The translations under genes and the position numbers were made by a program. The notes under the pieces are model-generated. The model did no database searches. It was not told the DNA's origin and saw only the letters and a program-made list of their open reading frames with translations. Shown piece after piece: positions 1 to 6,434 of a stretch of DNA of 6,434 bases. How positions within the stretch are numbered: position 1 is the stretch's first letter; each line of letters opens with the position of its first letter. The stretch comes from an uncultured Collinsella sp. (lineage in GTDB: Bacteria; Actinomycetota; Coriobacteriia; Coriobacteriales; Coriobacteriaceae), in assembly GCA_958372035.1 (NCBI GenBank), contig CATXML010000073.1:1-6434 (forward strand), in the 5' to 3' direction.

Positions 1-2
1 AT

Positions 3-932
3 AACGAGCGCATGCGTCGCCATTACGAGACGTTTGTGAGCGAGGACGATTTTCGTCGTATGGCGCAGATCGGTCTCAACGCCGTGCGCCTGCCGGTGCC
101 GTGGTATGCCTTTGGCTCGCAGGAGTCCGACGCTTCCTACATTTCGGTCGTCGATTATATCGACCGTGCTATTGAGTGGGCCGCCAAGTACAACATCCGC
201 GTACTGCTCGATCTGGCGACCGTACCCGGTGGTCAGGGCGATTCCAACGATTCGCCCACCACGCCGGAAGTCGTCGCTGAGTGGCATTCGTCCACCAATG
301 GCCGGCACGTCGCACTCGATGTTCTGGAGCGCCTGGCCGATCGCTATGGCGAAGCCGAGAGCCTGCTGGGCATCGAGCTGTTGGATACGCCGCAGATGAG
401 CGTACGCAAGAGCCTCTTTACCATGACGGACGGTATTCCGGCGCACTACCTGCGCAACTTCTATCGTGACGCGTATGAGCTCGTTCGTTCGTATATGCCC
501 GAGGACAAGATCGTCGTCTTTTCCTCTTCGGGACACCCTGGCGAGTGGAAGCACTTTATGCGCGGTGCCAAGTACAAGAACGTCTACATGGACCTTCACC
601 TGTACCATTACCGCGACGAGTATGCGCTCGACATCACGAGCCCCCGCGGTCTGACGACGGCGATTTCGCGCAACAAGCGTGAGCTCAAAGAGGCGGTCGC
701 AACTGGGTTCCCCGTTTTGGTGGGCGAATGGTCGGGCGCGGCGATTTTTGCCAACTCGTCGGTTACACCCGAGGGTCGCAATGCCTACGAGCGCGTGTTT
801 ATCGCCAACCAGCTGGCTTCGTTTGCGCCGGCGGCTGGCTGGTTCTTCCAAACGTGGAAGACCGAGAAACGTATTGCAGCATGGGACGCCCGCGCGGCAC
901 TTGGCACGCTCGAGCGCGGCATGATTGAATAG
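3..932 (+). CDS. GH5 (exo-beta-1,3-glucanase-like) protein, 5' partial, probably catalytically altered
   Basis: The frame is open to the left edge, so the N-terminus is missing; the ATG at 12 is probably internal because family members normally have a conserved GGWL-type segment before this point. Residues are counted from that ATG. The fold signature is clear: RRHYETFVSEDDF then LNAVRLPV (about 4-29) matches the HRNTFITEDDF/LNFVRIP stretch of fungal-type exo-glucanases, followed by a YIDRAIEWAAKYNIRVLLDL helix-strand, GIELL (120-124), the DLHLYHY strand, VLVGEWSGA (236-244) and a C-terminal GWFFQTWKTE. In known GH5 enzymes the acid/base is the Glu of NEP and the nucleophile is the Glu of GEWS. 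Here the nucleophile (E239) is kept, but NEP is replaced by D125-T126-P127, and the conserved DLHGAPG has become DLATVPG. Hydrolysis is therefore doubtful and a carbohydrate-binding or other role is possible. No substrate can be assigned. It ends 6 bases before rsmI, so the two may be co-transcribed. Confidence 0.82.
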   Translation, partial: NERMRRHYETFVSEDDFRRMAQIGLNAVRLPVPWYAFGSQESDASYISVVDYIDRAIEWAAKYNIRVLLDLATVPGGQGDSNDSPTTPEVVAEWHSSTNGRHVALDVLERLADRYGEAESLLGIELLDTPQMSVRKSLFTMTDGIPAHYLRNFYRDAYELVRSYMPEDKIVVFSSSGHPGEWKHFMRGAKYKNVYMDLHLYHYRDEYALDITSPRGLTTAISRNKRELKEAVATGFPVLVGEWSGAAIFANSSVTPEGRNAYERVFIANQLASFAPAAGWFFQTWKTEKRIAAWDARAALGTLERGMIE

Positions 933-938
933 GTTGAT

Positions 939-1817
939 ATGACGCAAAACAGCGCCCGCACGGGCAAACTTTATGTGGTCGGTACGCCCATCGGTAACCT
1001 GGGCGACCTGTCTCCGCGCGTCGGCGAGGCGTTTGTCGCCGCCGACGCCGTCTGCTGCGAGGACACGCGTGTGACCTCAAAGTTGCTGATGCACCTAGGC
1101 ATCTCCAAGCCGCTCGTTCGTTGCGACGAGAACGTGATCGCAAGTCGCGCCGCCGGCCTGGTCGACCGTCTGCTGGCAGGGGAGACCCTCGCCTTTGCCT
1201 CGGACGCCGGCATGCCGAGCGTGTCCGATCCCGGCCAGGCGCTGGTCGAGGCGGCGCGCGAGGCGGATGTGCCTGTCGAAGTTGTTCCCGGCCCCTCTGC
1301 TTGCGTCACGGCGCTCGTATCGTCCGGTATTCCCTGCGAGCATTTCTTCTTCGAAGGCTTTTTGGGTCGCAAGCACGGCGACCGCGTGCGCCGACTGCAG
1401 CGCCTTGCCGTCGTCCCCGGCGCGCTCATCTTCTACGAGTCTCCACATCGCATCGTGGCGACGCTCGAGGCCGTGGCCGAGGTCTTTCCCCAGCGCGATG
1501 TCGCCGTCTGCCGCGAACTCACCAAGCTGCACGAGGAGGTCTTGCGCGGCCCCGCCGCCCAGCTTGCCGAGGAGCTGTGTGCTCGCGGCGAGGTGAAGGG
1601 CGAGATTGCGCTGGTCATCGCGCCGCCGAGCGAGGACGAGGAGGTTGGCATCGTGCCGGTTGGAGCCGCAGCGGTAGACCCCGACGAAGCCCTGCGCGAG
1701 GACATCCGTGCCGCGCTCGAGGAGGGAGAGCCCGCCTCTGCGGTGGCCAAGCGCCTGTCTCAGAAGTATTCGCGCCGCAAGCGCGATGTCTATGCCATGG
1801 TGCTTGATATGCAATAG
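939..1817 (+). CDS. rsmI: 16S rRNA (cytidine(1402)-2'-O)-methyltransferase RsmI
   Basis: Predicted cytoplasmic SAM-dependent enzyme that 2'-O-methylates C1402 in the decoding centre of 16S rRNA. The 292-residue length is normal for the family. The tetrapyrrole-methylase-type fold is marked by LYVVGTPIGNLGDLSPR (about 11-27), CCEDTR, SDAGMPSVSDPG, the PGPSACVTAL loop, FFFEGFLGRK, LIFYESPHRI and CRELTKLHEE, all characteristic RsmI blocks in the expected order. One small departure is Met in DAGMPSVSDPG where Thr is usual. The last 45 or so residues (DEALREDI...RRKRDVYAMVLD) match the helix-turn-helix-like RsmI C-terminal extension. The start at 939 is 6 bases after the preceding stop and has only a short AGG at 931-933 that overlaps that stop, so translation is probably coupled to the GH5-like gene. 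metG follows after 69 bases. Confidence 0.95.
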   Translation: MTQNSARTGKLYVVGTPIGNLGDLSPRVGEAFVAADAVCCEDTRVTSKLLMHLGISKPLVRCDENVIASRAAGLVDRLLAGETLAFASDAGMPSVSDPGQALVEAAREADVPVEVVPGPSACVTALVSSGIPCEHFFFEGFLGRKHGDRVRRLQRLAVVPGALIFYESPHRIVATLEAVAEVFPQRDVAVCRELTKLHEEVLRGPAAQLAEELCARGEVKGEIALVIAPPSEDEEVGIVPVGAAAVDPDEALREDIRAALEEGEPASAVAKRLSQKYSRRKRDVYAMVLDMQ

Positions 1818-1841
1818 ATGGAGGATATCCGGCCCTTGCGC

Positions 1842-3488
<1,647 letters not shown>

Positions 3489-3527
3489 GACGCCGCGCGC
3501 CATATCGGCAATTTGCTGTGTAACGGT

Positions 3528-3565
3528 AAGGGCATGGCCGCAACGGTCCATGCCCTTTTGCTTTA
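3528..3565 (+). terminator. Rho-independent terminator after metG
   Basis: A perfect 10-bp stem (AAGGGCATGG at 3528-3537 with CCATGCCCTT at 3548-3557) encloses a 10-base loop that can itself pair CCG with CGG. It is followed by TTTTGCTTT. It lies 39 bases after the metG stop and before the rsmA ribosome binding site, so rsmA-tatD is probably a separate unit or only partly read through. The T tract is broken by GC, so termination may be incomplete. Confidence 0.8.
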
Positions 3566-3595
3566 CGATGCAGCCACCATGTTAAGGAGGCAACC

Positions 3596-4456
3596 ATGAC
3601 AACTTCGCCTTTGGCAAACCCCACGGCAACGAGGGAGCTGCTAGAGGAGTTTGGCCTTGCGACCAAGCATCGCCTGGGCCAAAACTTCCTGATCGACAAC
3701 CATGTGATCGAACGTATCTGTGAGCTCGCTGAGCTTGCGGGCGATGAGCGCGTGCTCGAGGTCGGCCCGGGTTGCGGCACGCTGACGTTGGCCCTGCTGC
3801 AGGAGGCGGCGTGCGTTACGTCGATTGAGGCTGATCCCGAGCTTGAGCCGGTGCTCGACGCCCACGCCGCCGACTATGCCAACTTCCGCTTTATCATGGG
3901 TGATGCGCTCAAGGTGACGCCGGAGCAGATTGAGCAGGCCGCCGGTGGTGAACCCACGGTGTTCGTCGCGAATCTGCCCTATAACGTGGCGGCGACGATC
4001 ATCCTTCAGTTCTTCAAGACGATGCCCGCACTTAAGCGCGCTGTCGTCATGGTGCAAAGGGAAGTTGCAGATCGTATTGCCGCAACGCCGGGCAATAAGA
4101 CCTATGGCGGCTACACGGCAAAGCTCGGCCTGTATGCGCAGGTGACGGGGCGCTTTGAGGTACCGCCGCGCTGCTTTATGCCGGCGCCGCATGTGGATTC
4201 TGCCGTCGTGCGCATCGATCGCGTTGACGGCGTGGTACCCGAGGGCATCGACCGCGAGTTTGTGGCTCGTGTGATCGACGCCGCGTTTGCTCAGCGCCGC
4301 AAGACGATCCGCAACTCCATGAGCGCCAATGGCTTTGCCAAGGACGCACTCGACGCCGCCTTTGAGGCCTGCGGTATCGCACCTACCACGCGCGCCGAGG
4401 CGCTCGACGTCGCCGCCTTTGTCCGTTTGGCTCAGGAGCTTTCCCATGACGTCTAA
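3596..4456 (+). CDS. rsmA: 16S rRNA (adenine(1518)-N6/adenine(1519)-N6)-dimethyltransferase RsmA (KsgA)
   Basis: Predicted enzyme that dimethylates the two adjacent adenines of the 3'-terminal hairpin (helix 45) of 16S rRNA, using SAM, as a late 30S assembly checkpoint. The 286-residue length is normal. Visible signatures are KHRLGQNFLID (24-34, the N-terminal KsgA box), the SAM-binding motif EVGPGCGTLT (55-64), an acidic IEAD after the second strand, the catalytic NLPY (126-129), MVQREVADRI, and PPRCFMPAPHVDSAVVRI near the start of the C-terminal domain. FAQRRKTIRNSM also fits the family. The start is decided by a near-perfect AAGGAGG at 3584-3590, five bases before ATG. The 3' end overlaps tatD by 11 bases, indicating co-transcription and probable translational coupling. 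The rRNA modification theme is shared with rsmI upstream. No key residue is missing. Confidence 0.96.
   Translation: MTTSPLANPTATRELLEEFGLATKHRLGQNFLIDNHVIERICELAELAGDERVLEVGPGCGTLTLALLQEAACVTSIEADPELEPVLDAHAADYANFRFIMGDALKVTPEQIEQAAGGEPTVFVANLPYNVAATIILQFFKTMPALKRAVVMVQREVADRIAATPGNKTYGGYTAKLGLYAQVTGRFEVPPRCFMPAPHVDSAVVRIDRVDGVVPEGIDREFVARVIDAAFAQRRKTIRNSMSANGFAKDALDAAFEACGIAPTTRAEALDVAAFVRLAQELSHDV
4434..4438 (+). promoter_or_regulatory. Ribosome binding site that fixes the tatD start
   Basis: AGGAG inside the last codons of rsmA, seven bases before the ATG at 4446. It supports that ATG over the in-frame ATG at 4329, which lies deep inside rsmA and would add 39 residues of out-of-frame rsmA sequence. 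Confidence 0.8.
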
Positions 4457-5363
4457 TGTCGAACGCGTGACGTTTACCAAGAAAAAGAAGACGGTTGCTT
4501 GTCCCGTGCCCTTGGCGCCGCTTGCCGATACGCACGCGCACCTGCTTTCGTTTTGGGGCAAAGAAGTGCCCGAGACGCTCGTGCGCGCCAAAGCTGCGGG
4601 CGTCGACCTGTTGGTGACGATGTTCGACCCCATCGCTGACAAACGCAGCGTGGCGGACTATAGCGACTGGCTGGTTCGCGAGATCCTGCCGATGCGGGAT
4701 ATTCCGCAGGTCAAGTATCTCGCTGGTGTGCATCCGTATGGCGCGCCCGACTACACCGATAACATCCATGCCCAGATTGTGACTGCACTCGATGATTCCC
4801 TATGCGTTGGCATTGGCGAGATCGGTTTGGACTACCACATGGATTACGACGACGACATCGCGCCGGCGCCCCACGACGTGCAGATCGACTGTATGGCGCG
4901 CCAACTCGAGGTTGCCGTACGCCGCAATGTGCCGGTAGAGCTGCATCTGCGTCATGAGGACACGGACGGGGAGCGCACCTCGCATGTGGACGCCTACAAC
5001 GTGTTGCGCGAGGTCGGCGTGCCCCAGGCCGGTTGCGTACTGCACTGCTTTGGCGAGGACCGAGCCACGATGGAGCGCTTTGTGGATTTGGGTTGTTACA
5101 TCGCCTATGGCGGCGCGGCTACCTTTAAGCGCAACGACGACGTGCGCGAGGCATTCGCGGCAACACCGCTCGACCGTATTTTGTTCGAGACGGATTGTCC
5201 CTATATGGCGCCGGAGCCCATTCGCGGTCTTGAGTGCGAGCCTGCAATGATTTCCATCACAGCAAACGCACTGGTCAACGACCGCGTCGATCGTACCGGC
5301 GAGGACCCCGAAGCAATCGCTCGAGCCGCCTGGGAAAACGCCTGCAAACTTTTTCAAAAATAG
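4446..5363 (+). CDS. tatD: TatD family metal-dependent hydrolase (putative DNase)
   Basis: Amidohydrolase-superfamily TIM barrel; characterised relatives are metal-dependent deoxyribonucleases, and the exact cellular substrate here is unknown. The metal-ligand motifs appear in order: DTHAH (H30, H32), GEIGLDYH (E125), LHLRHED (H167), VLHCFGE (H200) and FETDCPYMAP (D250), the last being the family C-terminal signature. At 305 residues it is longer than typical TatD proteins of about 255-265. The excess includes an N-terminal extension of roughly 25 residues with a run of four lysines, and insertions around DYDDDIAPAP and LVNDRVDRTGEDP. The start overlaps the rsmA stop by 11 bases and has its own AGGAG. 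tatD/yabD genes often sit near metG and rsmA in Gram-positive bacteria, so the context supports the assignment. tRNA-Leu begins 44 bases after the stop, with no terminator between them. Confidence 0.92.
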   Translation: MTSNVERVTFTKKKKTVACPVPLAPLADTHAHLLSFWGKEVPETLVRAKAAGVDLLVTMFDPIADKRSVADYSDWLVREILPMRDIPQVKYLAGVHPYGAPDYTDNIHAQIVTALDDSLCVGIGEIGLDYHMDYDDDIAPAPHDVQIDCMARQLEVAVRRNVPVELHLRHEDTDGERTSHVDAYNVLREVGVPQAGCVLHCFGEDRATMERFVDLGCYIAYGGAATFKRNDDVREAFAATPLDRILFETDCPYMAPEPIRGLECEPAMISITANALVNDRVDRTGEDPEAIARAAWENACKLFQK

Positions 5364-5366
5364 TTC

Positions 5367-5398
5367 TTGCGTTTGCGGTGGCGCTCCGTTATTCTAAT
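5367..5398 (+). promoter_or_regulatory. Possible promoter for tRNA-Leu
   Basis: TTGCGT (5367-5372) is separated by 17 bases from TATTCT (5390-5395). An overlapping TCTAAT (5393-5398) is an alternative -10 with a 20-base spacing. Either would start transcription just before the tRNA 5' end at 5407. The matches are partial, and readthrough from tatD is equally possible because no terminator is seen between them. Confidence 0.4.
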
Positions 5399-5406
5399 TC
5401 CTGCAC

Positions 5407-5493
5407 GCGGGCGTGGCGGAATTGGCAGACGCGTACGGTTCAGGTCCGTATGGGGGCAACCCCATGAAGGTTCAAGTCCTTTCGCCCGCACCA
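5407..5493 (+). tRNA. tRNA-Leu (anticodon CAG)
   Basis: This 87-base class II tRNA decodes CUG leucine codons. The acceptor stem GCGGGCG (5407-5413) pairs with CGCCCGC (5483-5489), then comes discriminator A and an encoded CCA (5490-5493). The anticodon stem TACGG/CCGTA (5434-5438, 5446-5450) closes the loop TTCAGGT with CAG at 5441-5443. The long variable arm TGGGG-GCAA-CCCCA is typical of Leu, and the T arm GAAGG-TTCAAGT-CCTTT is normal with one G-U pair. It is not an amber suppressor, so it cannot explain the TAG in metG. Its 3' 18 bases are part of the 49-base direct repeat. Confidence 0.96.
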
Positions 5494-5524
5494 TTGAATG
5501 AAAGAGCTCCCAGCAATGGGAGCT
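5476..5524 (+). repeat. 49-bp direct repeat, copy 1 (tRNA-Leu 3' end plus terminator; attachment-site-like)
   Basis: It runs from the 3' part of the T loop through CCA and the terminator stem. It is identical over all 49 bases to 5664-5712, at an offset of 188. Identity that begins inside a tRNA gene and runs past its 3' end is the usual form of an attB-derived site for tRNA-targeting tyrosine recombinases. No integrase gene is visible in the window. Confidence 0.9.
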
Positions 5525-5529
5525 TTTTT
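5501..5529 (+). terminator. Terminator of tRNA-Leu
   Basis: Stem AGCTCCCA (5505-5512) with TGGGAGCT (5517-5524) around a GCAA tetraloop (GNRA type), followed by five further Ts (a run of six from 5524). Bases 5501-5504 can extend the stem into the T tract. It lies 7 bases after the tRNA CCA. Confidence 0.9.
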
Positions 5530-5663
5530 GTTATGGGCCCATCGCGGGGACTTGAACCTGCGAAGGAGCGAGCGTAAAGAAAACGCGGAGCGTTTTAGCG
5601 AGCTGGCGAGGACGCCGGCAGGCGGCCGAAGCCGGTGCGTATCCGCGAAACGGATACGCGGAC
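5525..5663 (+). mobile_element. Small structured insert between the two tRNA-end repeats (possible integrative-element remnant)
   Basis: These 139 bases lie between the 49-bp repeats. They hold a 7-bp hairpin AAAACGC/GCGTTTT (5580-5596), a GC-rich CGGC-CGAA-GCCG hairpin (5623-5634) and a perfect 9-bp hairpin GCGTATCCG/CGGATACGC (5637-5659). A minus-strand segment at 5534-5558 resembles a tRNA T-loop-to-CCA end. Short open frames cross it but have no ribosome binding site and include the terminator hairpins, so no gene is called. It could be an internally deleted integrative element, a passive mini-element using a tRNA att site, or a structured RNA or repeat family. The flanking duplication is certain; the mobile nature is inference. 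Confidence 0.5.
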
Positions 5664-5712
5664 GTCCTTTCGCCCGCACCATTGAATGAAAGAGCTCCCA
5701 GCAATGGGAGCT
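5664..5712 (+). repeat. 49-bp direct repeat, copy 2 (displaced tRNA-Leu 3' end plus terminator)
   Basis: Exact copy of 5476-5524 without the rest of the tRNA: only the 18 bases from the T loop to CCA are present, preceded by unrelated sequence. After the identical block, both copies continue with a short T-rich stretch and GGGCC (5535-5539 and 5719-5723), hinting that the original similarity was slightly longer and has drifted. Confidence 0.9.
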
Positions 5713-5717
5713 CTTTT
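5689..5717 (+). terminator. Second terminator-like hairpin in repeat copy 2
   Basis: AAAGAGCTCCCA (5689-5700) pairs perfectly over 12 bp with TGGGAGCTCTTT (5705-5716) around GCAA. Compared with copy 1, the stem is longer but the T tract is short (TTTT then A), so it may terminate less well or work on both strands. It is probably the duplicated tRNA terminator, not that of a local gene. Confidence 0.65.
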
Positions 5718-5770
5718 ACGGGCCGTTTTTGGCAGATTTGACCTATCGATTTCGCGCGGTAGATGCCCCT

Positions 5771-5800
5771 GTGGTCAAAAAGTGGCAAATATGAGTACTG
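5771..5800 (+). repeat. Left inverted repeat of the 219-bp element
   Basis: Thirty bases starting GTGGTCAAAAA and ending ATGAGTACTG. It is preceded by GCCCCT, while the right end is followed by GGGCCC, so the complementarity may extend a few bases outward with a 2-base offset. Confidence 0.8.
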
Positions 5801-5959
5801 GCACAAAAATAGAGACATTTCACGAAGCCATTTTTGCTCATTTTACGCAACAGATGTACGCTAATTTGGCTCAACCTTGAGACAAAATGAAGTAATTTCG
5901 ATAGACCTCGGGTTCAAAGAGGCGATTTTGACCCAAATACGCTGCTACTAAACTGGTAA

Positions 5960-5989
5960 CAGTACTCATATTTGGCCTTTTTTGACCAC
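5960..5989 (-). repeat. Right inverted repeat of the 219-bp element
   Basis: Thirty bases starting CAGTACTCAT and ending TTTTTGACCAC, matching the left end in reverse complement at 27 of 30 positions. It contains a run of six Ts. Confidence 0.8.
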
Positions 5990-6028
5990 GGGCCCTCTTA
6001 TTGGTGTCATGCGGCTGCCCCGTGCGGG

Positions 6029-6034
6029 TATCCT
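6029..6034 (+). promoter_or_regulatory. Weak -10-like box before the SPFH gene
   Basis: TATCCT matches four of six bases of TATAAT, 32 bases before the start codon. No good -35 element is seen at the usual distance. Bases 5990-6066 form a short upstream region of the SPFH gene, separate from the inverted-repeat element. Confidence 0.25.
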
Positions 6035-6066
6035 AGTGCCAACGTGCGCCTATCAGAGGAGAGACC

Positions 6067-6434
6067 ATGCTGTTATCCGGTATCATCGCCGCCCTTACGA
6101 GCCTACTGTTTCCCATCATCATCTTGTTGCTGCTGCTTCCCAACGCCTGCTATGTCGTTGAACAGCAGCATGCTGTGATCATCGAGCGTCTGGGCAAGTT
6201 CAACCGCATCGTCAACGCGGGCTTCCACATGAAGGTGCCCGTGATCGACCGCAAAGCCGCCACGGTGAGTCTGCGCACCATGAAAAACGGTTTTGGCATC
6301 GACGTTAAGACCCAAGACAACGTGACTATCGGTCTTGAGGTCTCTGCTCAGTACCACGTGAGCTATGACATGGGCGCCGGCCCGGCAGATTCGGGCATCT
6401 ACAAGAGCTACTACATGCTGCAGGAGCCCGTCGA
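6067..6434 (+). CDS. SPFH/Band 7 domain membrane protein, 3' partial
   Basis: The first 122 codons are visible and the frame is open at the right edge. The start is supported by AGAGGAGAG at 6055-6063, just before the ATG. Residues about 2-24 form a hydrophobic membrane anchor (IIAALTSLLFPIIILLLLLP) with no long soluble part before it. It is followed at once by the stomatin/prohibitin-like signature VEQQHAVIIERLGKFNRIVNAG, FHMKVPVIDR, VSLRT and VKTQDNVTIGLEVSAQYHV. SPFH proteins form membrane-associated oligomers linked to membrane microdomains, protease partners or stress responses; the specific subtype cannot be told without the C-terminal half. It lies downstream of the repeat-rich gap and likely has its own promoter. 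Confidence 0.9.
   Translation, partial: MLLSGIIAALTSLLFPIIILLLLLPNACYVVEQQHAVIIERLGKFNRIVNAGFHMKVPVIDRKAATVSLRTMKNGFGIDVKTQDNVTIGLEVSAQYHVSYDMGAGPADSGIYKSYYMLQEPV

Larger units (their letters stand above)
5771..5989. mobile_element. 219-bp A+T-rich element bounded by 30-bp imperfect inverted repeats (MITE-like)
   Basis: The left end (5771-5800, GTGGTCAAAAA...ATGAGTACTG) is the reverse complement of the right end (5960-5989, CAGTACTCAT...TTTTTGACCAC) at 27 of 30 positions; the three mismatches cluster in the middle of the arm. The interior (5801-5959) is about 40% G+C by hand count, clearly lower than the flanking genes, and has no credible coding frame. No convincing target-site duplication is seen at the borders. 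It could be a miniature inverted-repeat transposable element, a dispersed intergenic repeat, or a DNA or RNA element that folds into a long stem. It sits between the tRNA-linked repeat and the SPFH gene. Confidence 0.6.

Noticed and set aside
4329..4445. Upstream in-frame start for tatD inside rsmA
   Set aside because: The added residues are low-complexity, out-of-frame rsmA sequence, and the AGGAG at 4434-4438 clearly serves the ATG at 4446.
5441..5443. tRNA-Leu as an amber suppressor that would explain the metG TAG
   Set aside because: The anticodon is CAG, which reads CUG, not UAG.
5440..5682. Minus-strand ORF ending DLNLHGVAPIRT
   Set aside because: It is the translation of the antisense strand of tRNA-Leu and its repeat, a well-known type of spurious protein prediction.
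5498..5689. Small + strand ORF of 63 codons beginning MKELPAMGAF
   Set aside because: It starts inside the tRNA-terminator repeat and reads through the hairpin. The second repeat copy produces a similar start at 5686, showing that it arises from the repeat and not from a gene.
5686..5880. Small + strand ORF of 64 codons running into the inverted-repeat element
   Set aside because: It has no ribosome binding site, overlaps the second terminator hairpin and the left inverted repeat, and has no recognisable domain.
5764..5996. Target-site duplication around the inverted-repeat element
   Set aside because: Only a loose GCCC similarity is present on both sides, not an exact direct repeat.

Overview
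The window reads as chromosomal DNA of a high-G+C, standard-code bacterium. The protein sequences, the gene order (rsmI, metG, rsmA, tatD) and the Leu tRNA with encoded CCA suggest a gut Actinomycetota of the Coriobacteriia type, most like Collinsella. That placement is inference from sequence style, not a database match. Every supported gene is on the + strand.

Region 1 (1-3488). The end of a glycoside hydrolase family 5-like gene is followed after 6 bases by rsmI (16S rRNA C1402 2'-O-methyltransferase). A 69-base gap with a plausible promoter and a good ribosome binding site leads to metG (methionyl-tRNA synthetase). metG reads as one 1602-base frame, but codon 44 is TAG where the family has an aromatic residue, usually Tyr. 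The GH5-like protein keeps the nucleophile motif (GEWS) but has LLDTP where active relatives have LLNEP, so it looks like a pseudoenzyme.

Region 2 (3489-5363). A rho-independent terminator separates metG from rsmA (KsgA, 16S rRNA A1518/A1519 dimethyltransferase). rsmA overlaps tatD (metal-dependent TatD-family hydrolase) by 11 bases. rsmI, metG, rsmA and tatD are a translation/RNA-maintenance neighbourhood often seen together in Gram-positive bacteria: two rRNA methyltransferases, a tRNA synthetase and a nuclease-family protein.

Region 3 (5364-6066). A tRNA-Leu(CAG) gene ends in a strong GNRA-loop terminator. The last 18 bases of the tRNA plus that terminator are repeated exactly (49 of 49 bases) 188 bases downstream. 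This is the signature of a tRNA 3'-end integration site. The roughly 139 bases between the copies carry several hairpins and an inverted tRNA T-arm/CCA-like segment, but no believable gene. Next comes a 219-base A+T-rich segment bounded by 30-base imperfect inverted repeats (27 of 30 match), which looks like a MITE or other short non-coding repeat. The stretch is therefore two stacked non-coding elements in a tRNA-linked hotspot.

Region 4 (6067-6434). The start of an SPFH/Band 7 membrane protein gene runs off the right edge.

No complete new multi-gene system is visible. The items most worth following up are the amber codon in metG, the tRNA-end duplication with its tiny insert, the inverted-repeat element, and the GH5-like protein without its acid/base glutamate.
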